Shown: in pieces, positions 9,699 to 16,982 of the stretch
Layout: each line of letters starts with the position of its first letter
Position numbering within the stretch: position 1 is the stretch's first letter
Origin: Caldisericia bacterium
GTDB lineage: Bacteria > Caldisericota > Caldisericia > JAAYUI01
Reading direction: 5' to 3'
NCBI GenBank assembly: GCA_017999835.1
Contig: JAGNLA010000005.1
Span: forward strand, 62,001 to 126,000
Length of the DNA: 64,000 nucleotides
The notes under the pieces: generated by a model
The model's database searches: none
Told to the model about the DNA's origin: nothing
What the model saw: only the letters and a program-made list of their open reading frames with translations
Program-made: the position numbers and the translations under genes

Positions 9699-9715
9699 GT
9701 TTCGCAAGGAGAAAA

Positions 9716-11035
9716 ATGAAAACAGCGGCAATAATGCCAGCATACAACGAAGAGGTCGGGATATCCGACGTTTTGAAGGCAGTGACATCTGCAAAGTTAA
9801 TAGATGAAATTATCGTTATTTCAGACGGTTCAACAGACAGAACAGTCGAGATAGCAAAATCATTTGAAAGAGCTCAGGTTTTTGAACAGAACCCAAACAA
9901 GGGCAAGGCAGCAGCCATGCACCTTGGCGTCTCAAAAACCGATGCTGATGTTCTACTTTTCATCGACTGCGACCTCATCAACCTTTCACCAGAAATGGTC
10001 GATGCACTTGTCAAACCAATTATCGACGACACAGCCGACGTCACCATGGGCATTTTCCAGGGTGGCAAGTTCTCAACCGACTGGGCTCAAAAAACATTCC
10101 CGTTCCTCACAGGTCAGCGTGGAATGAAGCGCGAGGTTTGGGACGGCGCCGACATCGACGTCAGCAGCGGTTATGCCGTTGAAGTCCACCTCACCAAGTA
10201 CATGGCAAAGGAAAACCTCAGGGTTGAAAACGTAATTCTCACCGGTTGCTCCCAGTATCTCAAAGAACAAAAGACAAAAGGCAAGGTTCTCGAGGGTTTT
10301 GGCAGAAGAGTCAAAATGACATGGGAAATCGCAAAAGCACTTTTCATGCCAGACTTCGACGACATCGCTGAAATCTTTGCCCCGAAAAAGAGACACGAAG
10401 ACCGTGACTCAAACGGTGGCGACAGAGACAGAAGACCACGCTACAATCGTGACGGCGGAGACAGACCAAGATACAGCCGCGATGGTGGCGACAGACCACG
10501 TTACAACCGTGACGGTGGAGACAGAGACAGAAGGCCAAGAGGAAGTTTTGGTGGTGGAAAACCTTGGGTAGCAGATTCTGAATTCAACAAATCATGGCGC
10601 GACAGACGCGATGATGAACGAAGAGACAGGAAACCAAGATCTGAAGACGACGTTGAAGGCGGAGAAGAAAAATCCGGTGACGACGGCGAGCGTCGTCCAC
10701 CAAGAAGAGAAGGTGGATTTAGACCAAGGCACGAAGGTGGAGATGGCGGTTTCAGGAGAAGCTACGACAAGCCAAGATTCTCAAGAGATGGCGACTCAGG
10801 CGACAGGCCTCCAAGACGCGACTACGGGGACAGACCACCAAGACGTGAAGGTGGTGGCGGTTTCTTTGGCAAGCGTGAAGGCGGAGACAGAAAGCCGTTC
10901 TTTGGCAGACCATCAGGAGATGGCGAGCGCAGGGGTGGTTTCGGTGAACGCAGAGGTGGATTTGGCAAGCCAAGAAGCTTTGGCTCAGACAGACCTCCAT
11001 TTGGCGACAGAAAACCAAGACCACCAAGAGACTAA
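9716..11035 (+). CDS. GT2-family glycosyltransferase with long Arg/Gly/Asp-rich tail
   Basis: Residues 1-220 form a GT-A glycosyltransferase: AAIMPAYNEEVGISDVL at the start, ISDGSTDRT near 40, the nucleotide-sugar DxD-like FIDCDL near 83, and a GQRGMKREVW segment. Residues 221-439 are a low-complexity tail of repeated RDGGDRPRYN-, RRPRGSFGGG- and GDRPPRRD-type units, strongly charged and almost free of hydrophobic residues, like RGG tails of RNA-binding proteins. There is no signal peptide or clear membrane segment, so it is cytoplasmic. The frame is open and continuous across both parts and ends normally. A role for the tail in RNA or polyanion binding is inference. AAGGAG precedes the ATG. 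Confidence 0.8.
   Translation: MKTAAIMPAYNEEVGISDVLKAVTSAKLIDEIIVISDGSTDRTVEIAKSFERAQVFEQNPNKGKAAAMHLGVSKTDADVLLFIDCDLINLSPEMVDALVKPIIDDTADVTMGIFQGGKFSTDWAQKTFPFLTGQRGMKREVWDGADIDVSSGYAVEVHLTKYMAKENLRVENVILTGCSQYLKEQKTKGKVLEGFGRRVKMTWEIAKALFMPDFDDIAEIFAPKKRHEDRDSNGGDRDRRPRYNRDGGDRPRYSRDGGDRPRYNRDGGDRDRRPRGSFGGGKPWVADSEFNKSWRDRRDDERRDRKPRSEDDVEGGEEKSGDDGERRPPRREGGFRPRHEGGDGGFRRSYDKPRFSRDGDSGDRPPRRDYGDRPPRREGGGGFFGKREGGDRKPFFGRPSGDGERRGGFGERRGGFGKPRSFGSDRPPFGDRKPRPPRD
10390..11030 (+). repeat. low-complexity coding repeat (RGG/RDGGD tail)
   Basis: The DNA repeats short imperfect units such as GGCGGAGACAGACCAAGA, coding the Arg/Gly/Asp tail of the glycosyltransferase. The spacing is irregular (about 24-40 nt) and the frame stays open, so these are coding repeats. 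Confidence 0.75.
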
Positions 11036-11062
11036 AGACTAAAGGAAATTTAAGGGATTATG

Positions 11063-11086
11063 GCTGGCAGGTTTAACCTTGCCAGC
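11063..11086 (+). terminator. hairpin between glycosyltransferase and lpd, possible weak terminator
   Basis: GCTGGCAGG (11063-11071) pairs with CCTTGCCAGC (11077-11086) with one bulge and a TTTAA loop. The sequence after it is not T-rich, so termination is uncertain. Confidence 0.35.
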
Positions 11087-11132
11087 TAAAATCCATTTTG
11101 GTTAATAAAAACAATTCAAGGAGTCACACACA

Positions 11133-12500
11133 ATGAAGATAGGCATCATCGGAGCAGGTTCAGGCGGATACGTTGCAGCACTTCGCGCAGCTCAGCTTGG
11201 CGCACAGGTCACACTTTTTGAAGAAAAGTGGATCGGCGGCACATGCCTAAACGTCGGTTGCATCCCGACCAAAGCCCTCATTGCAGGACTCCACAACGCA
11301 AGGATAGCAAAAGATTCAGCAGCCCTGGGCGTTGAGATAGACAACATCAAAATCAATCTTGCCACACTTCAAAAGCACAAAGCCTCGGTTGTCGGTCAGA
11401 ACGTCAAAGGAATCGAATATCTTTTAAACAAGCGCGGTGTCCACACCATCTCAGAGCATGCAACACTCCTGCCTGGAAAAAAAGTTTCTACACCATCAGG
11501 CGAGTTTGAATTTGATAAAATCATCATCGCGACCGGCTCCAAGCCTGCGTGCATTCCTGGCGTCAAAATTGACGGTCAGTACATCCTCACCTCTGACCAT
11601 CTTCTCGATGTCGCCGAACCACCAAAAACCATGCTCATTGTTGGCGGTGGAGTCATTGGTCTCGAGTTTGCCGGCATCATGAGCGAGCTTGGCACCAAGG
11701 TAACGGTTGTCGAGTGGCTCGACAGGCTCCTGCCAATCGAGGACACTGAATGCTCCAGGATCGCCCAAAAGTTTGTGGCAAAGCACGACATCGAAGCCCT
11801 CACGCAAACCAAGGTTTCCTCGCTGTTCCGCGATGGCATGGAAGTTGAGGCAACGCTTGAACACGGCGCAAACAAGGAAGTCAGGAGATTCTCCAAGGCT
11901 CTCATGTCGGTCGGTCGCGCACCAAACCTTGACGAAAACGACCTTGCCACATGCGGCATCAACTTTGACCGCAAAGGCATAAAAGTCGACGAATTCATGC
12001 AGACAAACGTCGAAGGCATTTATGCAATCGGCGACTGTATCGGTGGATACATGCTTGCCCACGTTGCCTATGCCCACGCAAAAGTGGCGGTCAACCACGC
12101 AATGGGCGAAGAAGAACCGCTTCCGATGTGCTACGATGCAATCCCAAGAGTAACATTTACCGACCCAGAAATCGCAGCGTGCGGACTCACAGACCTCCAG
12201 CTCGAGGAGCAGGGCATTGCAGTCACCTGGTCAAAGTTTGCCTACATGGCATCCGGCCGCGCAAAAGCACAGGGAATAAAAGACGGATACTTCAAAATCG
12301 GCGTTGACGAGGAAGGAATCATCCGTTCAGCCATCATCACCGGCGAAGGCGCCGGCGAGATGATCGCTTTCTTCTCCCAGGCAATCACGTTCCAGACGTC
12401 GGTTTACGAGCTCGAGGAAGTCATCATCGCCCACCCGACCATGTCGGAGATGTGCATCGAGGTTGTCGAGACTGCCGCAGGGCACCCGCTCCACAGCTGA
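11133..12500 (+). CDS. lpd: dihydrolipoyl dehydrogenase
   Basis: The 455-aa flavoprotein has the FAD-binding GIIGAGSGGYVAAL start, the redox disulfide GGTCLNVGCIPTK (Cys38 and Cys43), the NAD-binding LIVGGGVIGLEFAG and the C-terminal His434/Glu439 pair in AHPTMSE. It reoxidises dihydrolipoyl groups of E2 subunits or of glycine-cleavage H protein with NAD+. No E1, E2 or gcv gene lies in the window, so its partner is unknown. CAAGGAG stands 13 nt before the ATG. Confidence 0.93.
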   Translation: MKIGIIGAGSGGYVAALRAAQLGAQVTLFEEKWIGGTCLNVGCIPTKALIAGLHNARIAKDSAALGVEIDNIKINLATLQKHKASVVGQNVKGIEYLLNKRGVHTISEHATLLPGKKVSTPSGEFEFDKIIIATGSKPACIPGVKIDGQYILTSDHLLDVAEPPKTMLIVGGGVIGLEFAGIMSELGTKVTVVEWLDRLLPIEDTECSRIAQKFVAKHDIEALTQTKVSSLFRDGMEVEATLEHGANKEVRRFSKALMSVGRAPNLDENDLATCGINFDRKGIKVDEFMQTNVEGIYAIGDCIGGYMLAHVAYAHAKVAVNHAMGEEEPLPMCYDAIPRVTFTDPEIAACGLTDLQLEEQGIAVTWSKFAYMASGRAKAQGIKDGYFKIGVDEEGIIRSAIITGEGAGEMIAFFSQAITFQTSVYELEEVIIAHPTMSEMCIEVVETAAGHPLHS

Positions 12501-12520
12501 TTTTTTCACCTTTTTTGGAT

Positions 12521-12549
12521 TTGACATTAATTCTTAAATGGACTAGAAT
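12521..12549 (+). promoter_or_regulatory. near-consensus sigma70 promoter of the 53-aa peptide gene
   Basis: TTGACA (12521-12526), 17 nt spacer, TAGAAT (12544-12549). The expected start near 12556 gives a leader of about 20 nt with CGGAGG placed just before the small ORF. It is one of the closest matches to consensus in the window. Confidence 0.75.
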
Positions 12550-12576
12550 CCGATTACCTCAGAAATCGGAGGATGA

Positions 12577-12738
12577 ATGGACAAAAAGAAGAAATTGCCA
12601 AAGAAAGTGGAAACCAGCCAGGACATCAAGGTAGAGCAGGAAAACGACATCCCTGAAGTTCGTGACGACCACAGCCTGGCAAACAAAGTCATCTACAACA
12701 ATTATGAAGTGTTCCTTTGGAACCAGTGCCATTGGTAG
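12577..12738 (+). CDS. small protein of 53 aa, function unknown
   Basis: The peptide begins with the basic run MDKKKKLPKK, continues with an acidic polar middle (about residues 12-32) and ends with VIYNNYEVFLWNQCHW, an aromatic tail with one Cys and one His. GGAGG at 12568-12572 lies 4 nt before the ATG. A near-consensus promoter with a short leader serves this ORF alone, which argues for a real, well-expressed gene. An overlapping ATG at 12573 gives only a 27-aa frame and fits the ribosome site less well. There is no signal peptide or membrane segment. I recognise no family; a RiPP-like precursor or small regulatory protein is possible but unsupported. Confidence 0.55.
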   Translation: MDKKKKLPKKVETSQDIKVEQENDIPEVRDDHSLANKVIYNNYEVFLWNQCHW

Positions 12739-12828
12739 GAAAAGTAATCCACCACAATACCATTAATTAAATTAATTATCAAGTTGATGAATATTCCAAA
12801 GTCATTTTTGAATCCTTTCGAAAATATC

Positions 12829-13389
12829 TTATTTGTTTGACATTCTCTCTAGAATCAATTTGATATCGGTAAGTAAAATGGTTATATTAGCTTCATCATA
12901 ATCGGACGGCATTGAGTTTAATATTGAGCTTAATATTTCATTAGTGTTATTAATATTTGTGTTAATATCGCCAATAACATCATAGATGTTTCTTGATGTT
13001 TCGCTTATCTTATCAACAGCTTTATTGGATTCAATGATTGAGTCTTTGGCATCAGATACTAGATCCTTTACTTCTATAATAGGATCTTTTATCTCATCGA
13101 TGCTTTCTTTGATACCGTCAATAATATCCTTTATTCCATCTAGAGTCTCTTTCATTTCTGAAAAATTACTATTTAGCTCATCTCGAAGGGAACCATAATG
13201 TTCGCCATTAATTTCACTTAGTTTTTCTTTTATATCATCAAGACTTCCCTGAATTTCACTTAACGAACTTTCGATCTCGCTTAAATCTATATCAATATCC
13301 ATATCTTCCTCCTCGTCTTCATCGACTGAATTACTTGAGCAACTACTTTCTTCGTTTTCGCTGTCTTCATCTGTGTCTTCGTCCCACAC
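12829..13389 (-). CDS. acidic coiled-coil protein in an AT-rich island, function unknown
   Basis: The 186-aa protein opens with an acidic, serine-rich stretch (DEDTDEDSENEESSCSSNS), followed from about residue 32 to 165 by heptad-like repeats of the type LxxIKDxIDGIKESIDEIK, predicted to form a long coiled coil. There is no signal peptide or transmembrane helix. Start is GTG 13389 with AAGGAG 7 nt upstream. The gene and its flanks (about 12740-13620) are far richer in A+T, and in codons such as ATA and TTA, than the neighbours, which suggests recent acquisition. Its function is unknown; coiled-coil content alone gives no role. Confidence 0.65.
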   Translation of the reverse strand: MWDEDTDEDSENEESSCSSNSVDEDEEEDMDIDIDLSEIESSLSEIQGSLDDIKEKLSEINGEHYGSLRDELNSNFSEMKETLDGIKDIIDGIKESIDEIKDPIIEVKDLVSDAKDSIIESNKAVDKISETSRNIYDVIGDINTNINNTNEILSSILNSMPSDYDEANITILLTDIKLILERMSNK

Positions 13390-13407
13390 GCCAACTCCTT
13401 TACGTTA

Positions 13408-13436
13408 TTATTAGATACATTAATGTTAAATCACAA
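13408..13436 (-). promoter_or_regulatory. promoter of the AT-rich coiled-coil gene
   Basis: On the minus strand TTGTGA (13436-13431), 17 nt spacer, TAATAA (13413-13408). The start would fall near 13401, giving a leader of about 12 nt that includes the AAGGAG site. Confidence 0.5.
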
Positions 13437-13639
13437 TAGATATTTATATATTTATTGTTAATGCTAGAAAAATTTATTTATTACGAATAAAAGAGCAATG
13501 AATAAATTTATATTGTATTAATCATAATTAGTAAATAATAAAGAAAGAATCTTTATTAAATTCGACATTTTCACAAAACTGTCATAATTTTTGTCACCGG
13601 AAACCTGACTGCCGGCTGTTGACTTTTTTTCAATTTTGG
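13437..13639. other. AT-rich intergenic region without a recognisable gene
   Basis: About 200 nt of very AT-rich sequence lie between the divergent coiled-coil gene and the propeller gene. Near 13590-13622 there is a GC-richer patch with CCGG repeats. I see no ORF, terminator or RNA gene. Confidence 0.6.
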
Positions 13640-15952
13640 ATGAAAATTTCATCATACATGAATAAACTTGCCTGTTGTTTTTTGATTGCCTTGCTCAGTT
13701 TTCTCCCTGCCTGGACCGACAGGGGCGACAGCGGAAGGTCAGGCACATCAGGCGAGGACGTGTCTCCAAGGTTCTACGACAACGAAAAAACCGTTGTCAG
13801 CCAGATTCTTACACCCATTGGCCAGAACACTTCTATTTCAATCGAACTCAATCCTGCAATGGCCGATGATTTGATGGTCATTGCCAGCAGGGAGGGAAGG
13901 ATTTTTGCCCTGTCTGCAAAGGATTTGAGCGAGAAATGGCATCAGGATCTGGTTTTGCTGGGCACTTACGCAAGCTTCACGGCAAGCCCATGTATTGATG
14001 ATGGCAAAATCTACGTTCCCTACTATTGGATAAGCTCCGAGCAAGGTTCATCCAACAAAACCTTTTCTGGCATCTGCTGCTACAACCTCTCTGATGGAAA
14101 ACTCGAATGGCGAACATCGGATCAAAAGAACTTGATCGAATCAACACCTTTAGTTGACGGCAACAGAATAATCTTTGGCTGCAGCGACCGGCAGGTTCAT
14201 GTGTTGGACAAAACCCAAAAAGGCGCTCCTGACAAAACCTGGACACCAAAGGATTTGGCCGGCCAGGTGAAAGCCGGCATTGCCAGGCTAAACGATGGCA
14301 GGCTCATCGTCGCCTGCCAGGGGCAACCGCACAGCGAAAGTGACTATGTCAAGAATCTTTACTGCCTAAACGGAGATGGCAGCATTGCCTGGGGGCCACT
14401 GGAAACCAAGGGTTCAATTGACTACACCCCGGCCTGCCGCGACAATTATATATTCGTCACAACCTATGGCTACATCCAGGGCAGCAACACTGACATAAAC
14501 AGCATGCTCTACTGCTTTGACAAGGACAAGTTTCCTGACTCGCTCTGGGGTCAGCAGTATATTGGAAAAATAACAGGAAGCCCTGCAACAAACGGCAAAT
14601 ACGTCGTTGCAGCCGACACGGCCGAACAACTTAGAGTCTTTGACATGGCAGGCAACCAGCAGGCGCAGTACAGGACAGAGGGCGCAGTGCAATGTTCGCC
14701 TGTCATCTCTGACCACTTTGTCTACGTGGGCACAGCCAACGGTTACCTTACAATTTATGATCTTGAACACAAAATTGTTAATAACGAAGAACAAACGCCT
14801 GGCGACATCCAAAAACTCAACGTCGGCGCAAACCAAGCCTTTCTGAAATCCTCGCCGGTTATTTGGGACCAGAGTCTTTACGCTGTCAACAACATAGGTC
14901 ATGTGTTCAAGTTCGAGATGATGCCAAACATCTCGGTGACATTCGATAAATCTGACCAGACAGTTAAGAAAGGTGAAAGATTCTCTTTCAAAGCCACCAT
15001 CAAAAATGAGCGTAGTGTAAAACTGAAAAAACCACTCAAAGTGACGCTTCGCACCGACGCAGAGTGGCTAAGCGCTGCGACAAGCACAGTCACAACGCTT
15101 GAAGAAGCCAGCCAGTCCAACATCATTGAATTCTCAGGCATTGCCAGAAGCGCCACAACAGAAAAACTTGAAGCTGAGGTCTTGGTCGAAACCGATGACC
15201 CCTATTTGATCATCACGCCTCAAAAACTTTATCTGTCAGTTGCTGAAAAAAACATTCAGGGGTTTGATGACGGCCAAAATGAGATAATCTGGGACGATAA
15301 ACCTGAGGGTTCGTTTACGGTCAAAAATGTTGGAAACATGCAGGCAATATTTGATGTTATCATCGAGTCAGGTATCCAGCTTCGAACCAGGTCACTGATT
15401 CTTGATCCAGGTCAGGAAAAAAGCGTTGAATTCATAATCGACCCAAAGGTGATTGGCTATGACGGTTTAAAAACCATTAAGTTCTACTTCAGGTCTGACG
15501 GTGAAGACATCGGTAGCTTCACACTGAAAACAACCATCAAACGGGCAATGAAAGTCATCAAACTAACAATCGGCAAAAACATTGCCTTCATCGATGATTC
15601 ACAGATAATCCTTACTCCAGCACCCTTCATATCCAAAGGAATAACTTTTGTCCCACTGAGATTTATTTCCGAAGGTCTGGGTTTGCCATCACCTTCGTGG
15701 GAAGCTGAAATCAAGACAATTGTCATCGACCTTGGTGGCGATAAATATCTCAGACTCATCATCGGCTCATCCAAAGCCTATCTTGACCAGCCGGACGGCT
15801 CGATAAAAGAGATACCGCTTCAGTCTCCTGCTCAAATTGTAAACAACCGAACCTGCGTGCCGTTAAGGCTTATCGCTGAACAATTCGGCTGCAACGTGGA
15901 GTGGAAAGCGGCAACCAGAGAGATTGTCATTACAAAAAGGCTTAAACCCTAA
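13640..15952 (+). CDS. secreted PQQ-like beta-propeller protein with C-terminal stalk domains
   Basis: The 770-aa protein has an N-terminal hydrophobic signal (LACCFLIALLSFLPAW). Propeller blades follow (residues about 45-440) with repeated segments of the kind GKIYVPYYW, DGKLEWRT and NGKYVVAADT, as in PQQ-like/outer-membrane assembly propellers. Residues 450-630 are Ig-like, with LKKPLKVTLRTDAEWLSAA. The C-terminus holds two copper-amine-oxidase-N repeats, FVPLRFISEGLGL and CVPLRLIAEQFGCNVEWK. The start is uncertain: ATG 13640 or ATG 13658, neither with a ribosome site. Its stop overlaps the convergent selD stop by two nucleotides. Confidence 0.75.
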   Translation: MKISSYMNKLACCFLIALLSFLPAWTDRGDSGRSGTSGEDVSPRFYDNEKTVVSQILTPIGQNTSISIELNPAMADDLMVIASREGRIFALSAKDLSEKWHQDLVLLGTYASFTASPCIDDGKIYVPYYWISSEQGSSNKTFSGICCYNLSDGKLEWRTSDQKNLIESTPLVDGNRIIFGCSDRQVHVLDKTQKGAPDKTWTPKDLAGQVKAGIARLNDGRLIVACQGQPHSESDYVKNLYCLNGDGSIAWGPLETKGSIDYTPACRDNYIFVTTYGYIQGSNTDINSMLYCFDKDKFPDSLWGQQYIGKITGSPATNGKYVVAADTAEQLRVFDMAGNQQAQYRTEGAVQCSPVISDHFVYVGTANGYLTIYDLEHKIVNNEEQTPGDIQKLNVGANQAFLKSSPVIWDQSLYAVNNIGHVFKFEMMPNISVTFDKSDQTVKKGERFSFKATIKNERSVKLKKPLKVTLRTDAEWLSAATSTVTTLEEASQSNIIEFSGIARSATTEKLEAEVLVETDDPYLIITPQKLYLSVAEKNIQGFDDGQNEIIWDDKPEGSFTVKNVGNMQAIFDVIIESGIQLRTRSLILDPGQEKSVEFIIDPKVIGYDGLKTIKFYFRSDGEDIGSFTLKTTIKRAMKVIKLTIGKNIAFIDDSQIILTPAPFISKGITFVPLRFISEGLGLPSPSWEAEIKTIVIDLGGDKYLRLIIGSSKAYLDQPDGSIKEIPLQSPAQIVNNRTCVPLRLIAEQFGCNVEWKAATREIVITKRLKP

Positions 15953-16974
15953 AAGCTGATTCTGATTTCCGGCTTGCCTTGTTTTGCATATCCGACAATT
16001 CCAGCTTGAATGCCTGATTTTAGCAACTTTTTAAGGCAATCGTCCGCTTTGTCGGCATCTATAAAAGCCAGCAATCCACCAGAGGTCTGGGCATCACCGA
16101 TTATGTTTGTCCATTCAGGCGGAAGTTTTGGGTCAATTTTGAGTTTCGACTCCACACTTAAAATGTTGTCCATGAGCACCGGACAGGTGTAGATTTTTGC
16201 CATCTCAAGAGTATCAGGAAACAATGGAATCCCGGAAACGTTGACGTCCGCACTGATGCCGGATTCGTTGAGCAATTCGTACAACGATACGGCAAATCCA
16301 AAACCAGTAACATCAGTTGCGCACTTGCAGTCGTAAGCTGAAAGGATTCGAGAAGCTTTGCAGTTCACCTGGGTCATCGATGGCACGCACTGGTTAAAAT
16401 CAATTTTCTCTCTTGCAGCATAAAGAATGCCGGTTCCAAGAGGTTTGGTAAGGATGATTGCCTGTTCAGGCTTTGCCATGTTTGACAGCCTCAGTTGCGA
16501 AGGGTTGGCTGTTCCAAAAACTGAGAGCCCGTATTTTACTTCCTGATCTTTTGCCGTGTGTCCGCCGACGATAAGCACGTTGTGTTCAAGCGCGGCCAAA
16601 GCGCAACCTTTTAGGATGTCGGCAAGTTTTGATGTTTCAATCTCTCTCGGGAACAATGCAATATTGAGCGCAAGCAGCGGCTGACCGCCCATGGCGCAGA
16701 TGTCGGAAACCGAGTTTGCAAATACAATTCTTCCAAATGTTTCAGGATCATCGACAATTGGAGTGAACACATCGAGGGTAAAGATACCGCATAAATCATC
16801 AGTCAGCTTGTATATGGCTGCATCTGACTTTGACAGGTCACCAGTCAGCAAACGCTCATCGGTCATTTTTGGCAAACTGGATAAAAGTTCTGTAAGGTCA
16901 CCCGGACCCCATTTGCTTGCTCAACCGGCACATCCGGCCCATTTTGTAAGTTTGAAAACTTCGTCTCTATCCAT
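15949..16974 (-). CDS. selD: selenide, water dikinase, a selenoprotein with in-frame UGA
   Basis: SelD makes selenophosphate from selenide and ATP, the selenium donor for Sec-tRNA. A frame from ATG 16974 runs to TAG 15949 if the UGA at 16923-16921 is read as selenocysteine, giving 341 residues, the normal family length. The N-terminus then reads WAGCAGUASKWGPGDL, with Sec18 at the catalytic Cys/Sec position and Lys21 three residues later, as in known SelD. Gly-rich ATP-binding segments follow (LIVGGHTAKDQEVKYGLSVFG, CATDVTGFGF). A hairpin 16 nt after the UGA fits a bacterial SECIS element. Calling only the part after the UGA would give a false 308-aa truncated gene. It starts 8 nt after the upstream PEGA gene and is probably co-transcribed with it. 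Confidence 0.92.
16893..16923 (-). promoter_or_regulatory. bacterial SECIS element and Sec UGA codon of selD
   Basis: The UGA occupies 16923-16921. Sixteen nucleotides later a 7-bp stem (UGGGGUC, 16911-16905, with GACCUUA, 16899-16893) closes the loop CGGGU (16904-16900). This fits the bacterial SECIS pattern: short apical loop, 16-37 nt from UGA to loop, and a G among the first two loop bases. Confidence 0.75.
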
Positions 16975-16982
16975 TAAAACCT

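Noticed and set aside
10390-11030. CRISPR-like or satellite repeat in the glycosyltransferase gene
   Set aside because: Repeat units are irregular, lack spacers of constant length and keep one reading frame; they encode the RGG-like tail.
12573-12656. 27-aa frame starting at ATG 12573
   Set aside because: GGAGG touches this ATG; the overlapping 53-aa frame has the better spaced site.
15949-16875. SelD as a truncated or dead gene
   Set aside because: The frame continues through an in-frame UGA with the conserved active site and a SECIS-like hairpin, so it is a full-length selenoprotein.
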